Below are positions 17,703-25,377 of a stretch of DNA of 64,000 bases, one piece after another. Each line of letters starts with the position of its first letter. Position 1 is the stretch's first letter. This stretch comes from Niallia taxi (GTDB lineage: Bacteria > Bacillota > Bacilli > Bacillales > Cytobacillaceae). The DNA is taken from the NCBI RefSeq assembly GCF_032818155.1, contig NZ_CP102589.1, positions 916,001 to 980,000 on the forward strand, written 5' to 3'. The position numbers were made by a program, and so were the translations under genes. The notes below the pieces were generated by a model. It saw only the letters and a list, made by a program, of their open reading frames with translations, was not told where the DNA came from and made no database searches.

Positions 17703-18461
17703 ATGGAAAAGACGTGGATGGGAAATATCGGGGTGAACGTGCTTCATACAAATGAAGCAATCGTCGAAGTCATAAATAAATTAAAGTATAAACATAAATC
17801 AAATGTATTCTTTCTAAATGACCATTGTTATAACTTGGCACAGAAGGATAAAAGCTATTTACATCTTCTTAATGATAGTGACTTTTTATTAAATGATGGC
17901 ATTGGGATAGAAATAGGAGCAAAGCTGTTTGGATTTTCTTTTAAGGAAAACTTAAATGGGACCGATTTTATTCCAGCATTATTTGACAGGCTTAAAGAGG
18001 AAAAAGACAGACAATATAATGTCTATTTGCTTGGTGCAAAGCCTGGTGTTGCTAAAGCAGCTCTTGATAAGCTGCAGCAGCAATTTCCTCATTTAAAGTT
18101 TGTTGGAGAACAGCATGGTTATTTCGATGTGGACAGCAATGAAGCCATCATTACTGACATTAATAACAAACAAACCGATATACTACTTGTCGGCTTTGGT
18201 ATGCCGATACAGGAAAAATGGATTGCTGATAATCGGGAAAAGCTGAACTGTACGCTTGCTTTTGCAGTCGGTGCTTTTTTAGACTTTTCATCAGGACAAT
18301 CCGTCAGAGCTCCAGGAATATTTAGAAAGCTGCGGCTTGAATGGCTTTATCGTATGCTGAAGGAACCGAAAAGGTTGTGGAAGCGTAATTTGGTTGGTCA
18401 CCTTGAATTCTTTTATTATGTTTTAAAAAATAGGAGAAAAAAATTAAATGCTGCAGACTAA
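17703..18461 (+). CDS. tagA: N-acetylglucosaminyldiphosphoundecaprenol N-acetyl-beta-D-mannosaminyltransferase (TagA/TarA)
   Basis: This 252-aa WecG/TagA/CpsF family enzyme adds ManNAc to GlcNAc-PP-undecaprenol made by TagO. It is the second step of the wall teichoic acid linkage unit, at the inner face of the membrane. Family residues include GVNVLHTNEAI near the start, LLNDGIGIEIGAKLFG with the catalytic Asp, NGTDFIPALF, the VYLLGAKPGV nucleotide region, and GMPIQEKWI. The C-terminal RAPGIFRKLRLEWLYRMLKEPKRLWKRN is the amphipathic membrane-contact tail. The ATG follows GGCAGGAGA. A good sigma-A promoter lies upstream. A dispersed repeat starts exactly at the stop codon. Confidence 0.94.
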   Translation: MEKTWMGNIGVNVLHTNEAIVEVINKLKYKHKSNVFFLNDHCYNLAQKDKSYLHLLNDSDFLLNDGIGIEIGAKLFGFSFKENLNGTDFIPALFDRLKEEKDRQYNVYLLGAKPGVAKAALDKLQQQFPHLKFVGEQHGYFDVDSNEAIITDINNKQTDILLVGFGMPIQEKWIADNREKLNCTLAFAVGAFLDFSSGQSVRAPGIFRKLRLEWLYRMLKEPKRLWKRNLVGHLEFFYYVLKNRRKKLNAAD

Positions 18462-18731
18462 GAGGCTGGGACATAATAATAAACTCTCATTCAAAACCGA
18501 ACTATTTAATCGTTTATTGATTAATGGTTTGGTTTTTTATGTTTTCCATTTAATAAACAATAATTAAAAATCTTAGTGGAATGGAGCGAGTGGGTGTAGC
18601 GTAATGCAACGTTCTATTTAATAGCTGTAATCTATCTTATAATCCATGCTCCATTGTTTCGGAGGTAGATGTAATTATTTAACATTCATGTTTAGATAGG
18701 TAATATTTTGTTTTGCCTCATCCCCTTTTTT
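18459..18731 (+). repeat. Dispersed intergenic repeat, copy A
   Basis: The element starts AAGAGGCTGGGACATAA, overlapping the tagA stop codon. It continues with a hairpin arm ACCGAACTATTTAATC...GATTAATGGTTTGGTTTTTT that can terminate transcription. Then come CTTAGTGGAATGGAGCG, AGTGGGTGTAGCGTAATG and AGATGTAATTATTTAACATTCATGTTTAGA, ending in a decayed TTTTGCCTCATCCCCTTTTTT. The same blocks in the same order occur at 25011-25258; the central block also occurs reversed at 22624-22840. The right end no longer matches the left inverted end. Confidence 0.8.
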
Positions 18732-18877
18732 GATAGGGAAATTTGCACCTGTATAAAGTATGAAAAAAGGAAATTTTGCCAATGAAAATTTTTTTCTAAC
18801 TGGCTATGTGCTAAAATGAAAATATACGGGTATTAATAGACTGTGAGAAAAAATAATGTAAATAAAGGGGATATAAT

Positions 18878-19843
18878 ATGATACTAGTAGTAGGCGGTGC
18901 CGGCTATATCGGCAGTCATCTAGTAAAAGAACTGGTGGAAAAAGAAGAGGTTATCGTCCTTGATAACTTGGCGACAGGCCATCAGGAATCTGTGGATGAA
19001 AGAGCAGTATTTATTAAAGGAGATTTAGGAAATGCGGAAGATTTAGAACCGATATTCTCTAAATATCCAATTAAAGCTGTCATGCATTTTGCTGCGTTCA
19101 GTCTTGTTGGTGAATCAGTGCAGGATCCATTTAAATACTATGAAAATAACGTTGCTAATACTTTAACATTGTTGAAAACGATGCTTAAATTTAATGTGAA
19201 AAACTTTATTTTTTCATCAACAGCAGCTACATACGGTATTCCTGAAGAAGAAATTATCTTAGAAAAATCCAATACAACTCCAATTAATCCTTATGGTCGC
19301 TCCAAGCTGATGGTAGAGCAAATCTTGGCTGATTTTCATGAGGCTTACGGGTTGAATTATGTTGTTTTTCGTTATTTTAATGCTGCAGGTGCTCATCAAT
19401 CAGGAGAAATCGGTGAGAAGCATGACCCTGAAACACATTTGATTCCAATTATATTGCAGCATTTATTAGGTCAAAGAGAGTCTATTTCTGTTTTTGGAAC
19501 AGACTATCCGACAGAGGATGGGACATGTATCCGCGATTACATCCATGTAACAGATTTGGCAGCTGCTCATATTAAGGGAGCTGAAGCACTATTGGATGGA
19601 AGCAAAAAGGCAGAAACGTATAATCTCGGAAATGGTGTAGGTTATTCTGTCAAAGAAGTTATTGAAACATGTGAAAATGTTACAGGCAAAAAGGCAAATG
19701 TTGTGTTAGCTGAAAGACGGGCAGGAGATCCTGCAAGACTTGTTGCTTCTTCAAATAAAATATATGAGGATCTTGGCTGGAAAGCAGAAAGAGGCTTAGA
19801 ATCCATTATTCAAAGTGCTTGGGAATGGCATAAAAAAGCATGA
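18878..19843 (+). CDS. galE: UDP-glucose 4-epimerase
   Basis: This 321-aa extended short-chain dehydrogenase/reductase interconverts UDP-glucose and UDP-galactose (or the GlcNAc/GalNAc pair). The NAD loop is GGAGYIGSHL at residues 6-15, the catalytic Ser region is SSTAATYG, and the Tyr139-x3-Lys143 pair lies in YGRSK. The FNAAGAH and RDYIHVTDLA motifs are typical of GalE. It is placed between teichoic acid genes and next to two gtaB copies, which suggests a role in wall or surface polysaccharide precursors and not in galactose catabolism; no galK or galT is near. The ATG follows AAAGGGG. A terminator follows the gene. Confidence 0.93.
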   Translation: MILVVGGAGYIGSHLVKELVEKEEVIVLDNLATGHQESVDERAVFIKGDLGNAEDLEPIFSKYPIKAVMHFAAFSLVGESVQDPFKYYENNVANTLTLLKTMLKFNVKNFIFSSTAATYGIPEEEIILEKSNTTPINPYGRSKLMVEQILADFHEAYGLNYVVFRYFNAAGAHQSGEIGEKHDPETHLIPIILQHLLGQRESISVFGTDYPTEDGTCIRDYIHVTDLAAAHIKGAEALLDGSKKAETYNLGNGVGYSVKEVIETCENVTGKKANVVLAERRAGDPARLVASSNKIYEDLGWKAERGLESIIQSAWEWHKKA

Positions 19844-19847
19844 TGTT

Positions 19848-19887
19848 AAAGCGGAGAAATGCACCCTGCATTTCTTCGTTTTTTTCT
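19848..19887 (+). terminator. Rho-independent terminator of galE
   Basis: GAGAAATGCA-ccc-TGCATTTCTTC stem followed by seven T. Confidence 0.85.
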
Positions 19888-19921
19888 TACATACAAAAAA
19901 GTGATCGGATGGTGTTGTCAT

Positions 19922-20308
19922 ATGAAAGTCAATAAAGTGCATCATATAGCTATTATTTGCAGTAATTATCAAGTATCTAAGTCCTTTTATGTCGATATTT
20001 TAGGGTTTAAACCGATTAGAGAAGTGTTTCGAGATGAGCGTAATTCATATAAACTCGACCTTATGGTAAACGATGTTTATCAGCTAGAACTATTCTCATT
20101 TCCTAATCCAAAGAAAAGGCCGAGTTATCCAGAAGCAGCAGGCTTGCGACATATCGCATTTGAGGTGGATGACATTGCTGAAACAGTATCTTATTTACAA
20201 AGTCAATCTATAGAAGTCGAAGATATTCGCCGTGATGAGTTTACAGATAAAAGATTTACATTTTTTGCGGATCCAGATGGACTGCCTATCGAAATTTATG
20301 AGAAATAA
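19922..20308 (+). CDS. VOC (glyoxalase/bleomycin-resistance) family protein
   Basis: This 128-aa vicinal-oxygen-chelate protein has two beta-alpha-beta-beta-beta modules. Metal-binding positions can be seen: His in VHHIAIICSNY, Glu in LELFSFP, His in LRHIAFEVDD, and Glu in GLPIEIYEK. It resembles the B. subtilis YwkD / SMU508-type proteins, whose reaction is not established. The frame extends upstream to 19859, but that part overlaps the galE terminator and is not conserved; the ATG at 19922 begins the domain directly. The ribosome binding site (GGATGGTG) is modest. It is followed by a long non-coding stretch. Confidence 0.86.
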   Translation: MKVNKVHHIAIICSNYQVSKSFYVDILGFKPIREVFRDERNSYKLDLMVNDVYQLELFSFPNPKKRPSYPEAAGLRHIAFEVDDIAETVSYLQSQSIEVEDIRRDEFTDKRFTFFADPDGLPIEIYEK

Positions 20309-20321
20309 CAGTATTCGAGTT

Positions 20322-20423
20322 TTATTTTGAACCCTTGAATTTAGAAAGAATGCTAAGTGTTTGCAAGATGAATTGCTTGTCCTGTGTAGTTAGTAGTCTC
20401 CAGCTTCCTGCTTTTATTTTCAT
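20322..20423 (-). CDS. Possible small peptide gene (33 aa)
   Basis: The minus-strand ATG at 20423 has AAAGGATG about six bases upstream. The product MKIKAGSWRLLTTQDKQFI and a short continuation is basic and amphipathic, with no membrane segment. The longer frame from 20510 would add a hydrophobic leader without a ribosome binding site. I do not recognise it. It could be a regulatory peptide or chance. Confidence 0.3.
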   Translation of the reverse strand: MKIKAGSWRLLTTQDKQFILQTLSILSKFKGSK

Positions 20424-20737
20424 GATTATCATCCTTTCATTGGGATTTTGTTTTTCATATAATACATATACCGCATTCGGTTGAATAAGAAACAACAAAA
20501 ATATCAACAAATGCTGACAGTTTATTTCCCGAGAAATTTCAGGAAATTTCCTTATTCGAGTTTGTTTTGTATAATTTCGTCAAAAATTGGTTTGTGAGAG
20601 TGTGTAATTGCTTTTAATTTGTACGAGCTTTTAAAATGTTTTTAGTTGTGTAAGTGATGGTTTCATTTGAAAGGGAAGGTGTGCGTTGTAAATTTGTAGG
20701 GGTTACTATTACTTCTAACAACATCTTAACATAATAG
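20424..20737. other. Non-coding stretch between the VOC gene and the tagB terminator
   Basis: AT-rich sequence in which I see no gene, repeat or assignable promoter. Confidence 0.45.
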
Positions 20738-20774
20738 TTTAAAAAACGACTGAAGAAAAATCTTCAGTCGTTTA
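20738..20774 (-). terminator. Rho-independent terminator of the tagD-tagB operon
   Basis: On the minus strand: AAACGACTGAAGA-tttt-TCTTCAGTCGTTT followed by T's. The hairpin overlaps the last codons and stop of tagB. Confidence 0.92.
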
Positions 20775-21936
20775 ACCATTTTGTTATTAGTGCGGCAACA
20801 TTCTCACTTGCTTTGCCTGTGGAATATTCGTTCCAGCGCTTATGAAATGTTTCTACTCGTTTCAGATCATAGCTGTCTTTTTCCAAAATAATGGCCAATT
20901 CCTCTGTTGTATAGGCAACAGGTCCAGGGACGAGCTTTTCGTAATCTGTCCAAAATCCTCTGTCTTTTGCATAACTTTCAAGATCGTATGGGAAGAATAC
21001 CATTGGTCTTCTCATAAAGGAATACTCAAAAGGGATAGAGGAATAATCTGTGATGAGCAGGTCTGTAATCAAAAGTAATTCATTTATATATGGATATTGT
21101 GATACATCATAGACAGTGCCATCCATTTCAGGTATATCTGCTTTTTCTTTAATGGAGGGGTGGAGTCTAATCAGCATAATAGTGTCATCACTGAGCTTCG
21201 TTTTTAATAATGGTAAATCTAGCTTGGCATTTGTAATCCCATTATTTCCGCCCCTAAAGGTTGGGGCATATAATACGATTTTTTTGTTTTCAAGCTGTGG
21301 GTACTCTTTGTATATTTTTTTGATTGTTTCGTTTTTGCGTGTCTCATCAAGGAAAATATCAGTACGAGGTATTCCTGTGTGAATGATTTGCTGCTCTTGG
21401 ATGGAGAATGCTTCATGAAAAATAGTATCCATCTCATGTGAACCAGTTATTACATATTGAAACTGACTGTATACATCCTTGAATCGCTGATTTGCTTTGC
21501 TTGTCCGCGACTGAATACTCGAATCCTTTAAGCCGAACGTTTTAATGGCACCAGCAGCATGCCAGATTTGCAGCACTTTAACATTTGGCTTAAATCGAAT
21601 GCTAGATAGAAAACCGAAATAATTATCAAGAACAACTACCTTTGCTGTTGCAAGATGCCGTATTCCTGTAAGGAAATGCAATGGCTTACGGGGTGTGAAA
21701 TCAAGTACCTCACCAATTTGTTTTTCTTCCAGCAATTTTTTCGTTTGTGTTGTTGTTGCAAGAAAAATAGAGCGGCTATTTGCAGCGGTTTTTATTAGCT
21801 TTTCATTTATATCCAGCGTATTTTCTGGAAAAGACACACAAAAAACTATTTTCTTTTGTTGCTGGAATAGACTGCTAATCCGAAACAACAAAGAAAATAG
21901 CATTAAATAGAAGGAAATCGCAAGTTCCCTTATCAT
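20764..21936 (-). CDS. tagB: CDP-glycerol:glycerophosphotransferase, teichoic acid primase TagB type
   Basis: This 390-aa peripheral membrane enzyme transfers glycerol-phosphate from CDP-glycerol onto the ManNAc-GlcNAc-PP-lipid, priming wall teichoic acid. Motifs of the TagB/TagF fold are QIWHAAGAIKTFGLKD (catalytic His), TGIPRTDIF, YAPTFRGG, RLHPSI and DLLITDYSSIPFEYSFMRRP. An N-terminal hydrophobic, basic stretch (residues 1-30) fits membrane association. Its length is close to B. subtilis TagB (381 aa). I start at 21936, where the ATG lies one base after the tagD stop; a longer frame to 22014 would run inside tagD. It is the second gene of a tagD-tagB operon and ends in a terminator. Confidence 0.9.
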   Translation of the reverse strand: MIRELAISFYLMLFSLLFRISSLFQQQKKIVFCVSFPENTLDINEKLIKTAANSRSIFLATTTQTKKLLEEKQIGEVLDFTPRKPLHFLTGIRHLATAKVVVLDNYFGFLSSIRFKPNVKVLQIWHAAGAIKTFGLKDSSIQSRTSKANQRFKDVYSQFQYVITGSHEMDTIFHEAFSIQEQQIIHTGIPRTDIFLDETRKNETIKKIYKEYPQLENKKIVLYAPTFRGGNNGITNAKLDLPLLKTKLSDDTIMLIRLHPSIKEKADIPEMDGTVYDVSQYPYINELLLITDLLITDYSSIPFEYSFMRRPMVFFPYDLESYAKDRGFWTDYEKLVPGPVAYTTEELAIILEKDSYDLKRVETFHKRWNEYSTGKASENVAALITKWLND

Positions 21937-21937
21937 A

Positions 21938-22330
21938 TTACTTAACCTTGAATAAATCCTTTTTGATTTTAGAAGTGGAAATTCCAACAGTCCTTGGCAG
22001 GTAAACAACTTCACAATGATCTTTCAAGAAGTCGAACTTGCCTTCCCAGTCATCTCCCATTACAAATACATCGATGTTGTGGTCGATAACGTCTGTAACC
22101 TTTTGATCCCAATGGTGTTCAGGAATTACTTCATCAACATAACGGATAGCTTCTAAAATCATTTTTCTGTTTTCATAGCTGTGGTAAGCCTTTTTATCTT
22201 TAATTGCATTAAACTCATCGCTAGAAAGAGCTACTGTCAAATGGTCGCCAAGCTCTTTTGCTCTTTTAAGAATATTGATATGACCCCAGTGCAATAAATC
22301 GAAGGTGCCATAAGTGATTACTTTTTTCAT
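21938..22330 (-). CDS. tagD: Glycerol-3-phosphate cytidylyltransferase
   Basis: This 130-aa enzyme makes CDP-glycerol from CTP and glycerol-3-phosphate, the activated donor for TagB, TagF and possibly the flagellar fusion protein at 58408. The nucleotidyltransferase motif is GTFDLLHWGHINILKRA (HxGH), and the second signature is RTVGISTSKIKK. Its length matches TagD of B. subtilis (129 aa). The ATG at 22330 has AGGAGG seven bases upstream; the frame extends to 22357 without a site. tagB follows after one base. Its presence, with no ribitol-phosphate genes in view, points to a poly(glycerol-phosphate) wall teichoic acid. Confidence 0.95.
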   Translation of the reverse strand: MKKVITYGTFDLLHWGHINILKRAKELGDHLTVALSSDEFNAIKDKKAYHSYENRKMILEAIRYVDEVIPEHHWDQKVTDVIDHNIDVFVMGDDWEGKFDFLKDHCEVVYLPRTVGISTSKIKKDLFKVK

Positions 22331-22623
22331 TTGTATCCTCCTATATGAAGTTCCCATAGTCGTTATAATAACAGCCAGTCATTCTGCTATATTATTGCAT
22401 TGCAAGCAAATGTGCATGGATGGTTATCCAAGTTGTTTCTCATAGTTCTTAAATTTATGATATATTGTTTCCTAATTACCTTATTTTAAAACCTTTCCAC
22501 CATTCTGACAAGTATTTCTATATTATTCGACAGCGTCTTTCACAAAAATGAAAAAACATTGAAAAATATGTCATAATAGCGGGTGGTTGTTATAGGACTT
22601 TATGTTTAAATGATGCCTGGCTT

Positions 22624-22840
22624 TAAAATTAGTTCATTTCATTGCGCTGCGCCCACTCGCTTTCCGCAGGGGAGGAAGATGAGCCTCCTCCGTCTGCGCC
22701 TGCGGGGTCTCATCCTTTCCTCTATTACCCTTAGTAGTCGATTGGACTCCGCTCCATTCCACTAAGAAATATTCGAATAGATATAAAAAATAATGAAAAA
22801 ACCGAACTAATAGGCACGATGGCTAAAGTAGTTCGGTTTT
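22624..22840 (-). repeat. Dispersed intergenic repeat, copy B (with GC-rich core)
   Basis: Read on the minus strand: a hairpin AAAACCGAACTA...TAGTTCGGTTTTTT, then CTTAGTGGAATGGAGCGGA, a GC-rich palindromic core (GATGAGACCCCGCAGG... paired with CCTGCGGAAAGCGAGTGGG and GAGGAGGCTCATC), then GCGCAGCGCAATGAAATGAAC. Copies A and C share the flanking blocks but have lost most of this core. Core composition is clearly GC-richer than the surroundings. The first hairpin lies just after the LCP gene on the same strand and can serve as its terminator. Confidence 0.78.
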
Positions 22841-22842
22841 AT
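22798..22842 (-). terminator. Terminator-like hairpin after the second LCP gene
   Basis: AAAACCGAACTA...TAGTTCGGTTTT stem within the repeat, with T's on the minus-strand 3' side. Confidence 0.72.
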
Positions 22843-22879
22843 TATCAGGATATAATATAGCTTTCCAGCCTAGAGTGTA

Positions 22880-23809
22880 TTACTTAACTGATAAATGGTC
22901 TTTCAAAGCTGTTTGAATTTTTGTTTTTTCTGCATCATCTACGAGTAAATACCAAATACCGTCAATTTTCTGACCTGTACCATTAATTGTAAATTGCTCA
23001 ATATTTCCGGCAGCTTGTTTATAATTTTTTTGAATATTTACCATTTCATCAAATGTAAGGTTCGTTTTAATATTTTTACTTAAAGCATCAAAAATATCGT
23101 CGAAGTTCGTTAATGAATTAAGACTCGCACCTTCCTTTAGCACAGCTTGGATGATCATGCGCTGTCTTAGCTGACGTCCGAAGTCTCCGCGAGGGTCCTC
23201 ATAACGCATCCGGGAGAATTTAAGAGCTTTTTCTCCGTTAAGGGTAACCTCTCCTTTTGGGAAATGAACACCTTCATACGTGAAATCAAGGTCATTATTT
23301 ACAGTGACTCCGCCGACAGAATCAACTATATCCTTAAAACCTTCCATATTGATTTGCATATAATAATCAATAGGTATGTCTAGGAAGTTTTCGACAGTGT
23401 CCATAGACATTGCCACACCACCAAATGCATAAGCGTGATTTATCTTATCTGTTGTTCCATGGCCAACAATTTCTGTACGTGTATCACGAGGAATGCTGAG
23501 CATTTTTACAGATTTTTTCTCTGGGTTAACGGTCATAACAATCATTGTATCTGATCTTCCACTGTCTCCGTCGCGTTCATCGACACCGAGCATTAATACG
23601 GAGAAAGGCTCCTGTTGCTCTAAATTTAACGTTTCTGTCCGTTTTGTTGTTTCTCTGTCAACAGGCTTGTGCATTGAATCCACGGCATTTGAAAGGGAAT
23701 TAAAAACAGTATATACGTAAGCACCGATTCCTATTAAGAGAATCAGCAATATAATGCCGGTGATTCGCAGCCATTTTCGTTTTTTCTTTTTCGGTTTTTC
23801 CGATCTCAT
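22880..23809 (-). CDS. LytR-CpsA-Psr (LCP) family cell-wall polymer ligase
   Basis: This 309-aa protein has a very basic start (RSEKPKKKKRKWLR), one membrane helix (residues ~15-36) and an extracytoplasmic LCP domain. Motifs are VLMLGVDERDGDSGRSDTMIV, SIPRDTRTEI, INHAYAFGGVAM and FSRMRYEDPRGDFGRQLRQR. The ATG follows GGAGG with ten bases between. It resembles the LCP protein at 5293 closely in motif order and length. Its position among tagA, tagB, tagD and tagF suggests it attaches teichoic acid to peptidoglycan; B. subtilis TagT/TagU are the nearest functional models. The repeat hairpin downstream probably ends its transcript. Confidence 0.91.
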   Translation of the reverse strand: MRSEKPKKKKRKWLRITGIILLILLIGIGAYVYTVFNSLSNAVDSMHKPVDRETTKRTETLNLEQQEPFSVLMLGVDERDGDSGRSDTMIVMTVNPEKKSVKMLSIPRDTRTEIVGHGTTDKINHAYAFGGVAMSMDTVENFLDIPIDYYMQINMEGFKDIVDSVGGVTVNNDLDFTYEGVHFPKGEVTLNGEKALKFSRMRYEDPRGDFGRQLRQRMIIQAVLKEGASLNSLTNFDDIFDALSKNIKTNLTFDEMVNIQKNYKQAAGNIEQFTINGTGQKIDGIWYLLVDDAEKTKIQTALKDHLSVK

Positions 23810-24117
23810 GTTCTGCTATAACCTCCATAACTTGACAATTTTTGATAAAACTACTTTTAAGATAGCAGAAAAGACCTGGTTTGAATATAAAATTCAGCAA
23901 ATTTATTATATTAATAATTGTTTATAGAAGGGATGTGTTGCTTCAATAGGCTGAAAATGAGTTTATCTATTGTGTATGAATTAGATATGCCGCTTTTTTG
24001 TATACTAATAAAGGTATAAACTAAAATAGTAACTTTTGCCCTGTCTGTAATCGGTGGACAATAAATAATATTGCATTTAAAATAGAGGTAAGATAGGAAT
24101 TATTTGGAGGTAAATAC
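23810..24117. other. Divergent intergenic region between LCP and second gtaB
   Basis: About 300 bases with two outward-facing genes, so it must hold both promoters. A TATACT at about 24000 is a possible -10 element toward gtaB, but no clear -35 partner was found. No ORF or RNA element was recognised. Confidence 0.45.
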
Positions 24118-25011
24118 ATGTCTAAAGTTAGAAAAGCGATAATACCAGCTGCAGGTCTTGGAACTAGATTTTTGCCGGCTACAAAAGCAATGCCAAAGGA
24201 AATGCTACCAATTGTTGACAAACCGACTATCCAATACATTGTTGAAGAAGCGGTTGCTTCAGGCATCGAAGACATTATCATTGTTACTGGAAAAGGGAAA
24301 AGAGCAATCGAGGACCATTTCGATAATGCATGGGAATTGGAAGAGAACTTAGTTGCAAAAGAGAAGTTTGACCTTCTCGATAAAGTAAAAGAATCATCCA
24401 ATGTAGACATTCACTATATCCGCCAAAAGGAACCAAAAGGTTTAGGACATGCTGTATGGTGTGCAAGAAACTTCATTGGTGATGAGCCGTTTGCCGTGTT
24501 GTTAGGTGATGACATTGTGGACAGTGACGATCCATGTTTAGGTCAATTAATGTCCCAATACGATGAAACATTATCTTCTGTTATTGGTGTACAGGTTGTA
24601 CCTGATGCAGAAACACATCGCTATGGTATCGTTGATCCAATTGAAGGATCTGGAAGAAGACACCAAGTGAAAAAATTCGTGGAGAAACCAAAGCAAGGCA
24701 CAGCTCCATCTAATTTGGCAATTATCGGCCGCTATATTTTCACTCCGGAAATTTTCCGATTCTTAGAAGAACAAGAAGTAGGCGCAGGCGGCGAAATTCA
24801 GCTGACAGATGCAATCGAAAAGCTGAACCAAATCCAAAGAGTGTTTGCTTATGAGTTTGAAGGCAATAGATATGATGTTGGGGAGCAATTGGGCTTTATC
24901 CAAACAACAATCGAGCTTGCTTTAAAGCGTGATGATATTAAAGATAAATTGGAAGTATATTTGAAAGACCTTGTTGGAAACATGCAGGACGAGCCTGTTA
25001 ATAATAAATAA
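24118..25011 (+). CDS. gtaB: UTP-glucose-1-phosphate uridylyltransferase (second copy)
   Basis: This 297-aa paralogue of the enzyme at 16162 has the same motifs: [54 protein letters not shown] and [20 protein letters not shown]. The two proteins agree almost completely in the first 60 and central catalytic regions and differ mainly at residues ~75-95, ~122-165 and the C-terminus. The ATG follows TTTGGAGG. Two complete copies flank the tagA-tagD-LCP block. One may supply teichoic acid glucosylation and the other glycolipid or surface glycan synthesis; this is inference. Dispersed repeat copy C begins at its stop codon. Confidence 0.94.
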   Translation: MSKVRKAIIPAAGLGTRFLPATKAMPKEMLPIVDKPTIQYIVEEAVASGIEDIIIVTGKGKRAIEDHFDNAWELEENLVAKEKFDLLDKVKESSNVDIHYIRQKEPKGLGHAVWCARNFIGDEPFAVLLGDDIVDSDDPCLGQLMSQYDETLSSVIGVQVVPDAETHRYGIVDPIEGSGRRHQVKKFVEKPKQGTAPSNLAIIGRYIFTPEIFRFLEEQEVGAGGEIQLTDAIEKLNQIQRVFAYEFEGNRYDVGEQLGFIQTTIELALKRDDIKDKLEVYLKDLVGNMQDEPVNNK

Positions 25012-25258
25012 AGAGGCTGGGACATAAGTATGTGAACCAGCATAAAGACCGAACTATTTAATCAACTATTGATTAAATAGTTCGGTTTTTTTGTTTTTAG
25101 TTTTAATGCGATAATTAGAAATCTTAGTGCAGCGCAATGAAACGAACTAACTTTAACTCAAAATGCTATTTAGACACAACCTTCATTTTTCAAATTTAGA
25201 TGTAATTTTATTATTCGTGTTTAGAAAGGTTATCTTTTGATTTGTCCCAGCCTCTTTT
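25011..25258 (+). repeat. Dispersed intergenic repeat, copy C (intact inverted ends)
   Basis: The element is 248 bp, bounded by perfect 14-bp inverted ends: AAGAGGCTGGGACA at the left, adjoining the gtaB stop, and TGTCCCAGCCTCTT at the right. Inside are a strong hairpin (ACCGAACTATTTAATCAA...TTGATTAAATAGTTCGGT plus T7), CTTAGTG, CAGCGCAATGAAACGAAC and AGATGTAATTTTATTATTCGTGTTTAGA. It carries no ORF. The inverted ends and copy number recall a miniature non-autonomous element or the GAGGCTGGGACA-type repeats known in other Firmicutes. The inner hairpin should also terminate gtaB transcription. Confidence 0.85.
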
Positions 25259-25314
25259 TATACGAAGATTACTAAAAAGAGGAATTGATTCCAAGTATTT
25301 TCAGCTAATGCTAT

Positions 25315-25341
25315 TAAACAAAACGCCTATCTACTCGATAT
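25315..25341 (+). promoter_or_regulatory. Probable sigma-D promoter of the PA14 autolysin
   Basis: TAAA, 15 bases, then CTCGATAT, two mismatches from the sigma-D -10 consensus GCCGATAT and with ideal spacing, about 30 bases before the start codon. The B. subtilis glucosaminidase gene lytD is also sigma-D dependent. Confidence 0.68.
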
Positions 25342-25377
25342 TAATAGTATATTAAACTATTAAAACAATTGAGGTGT

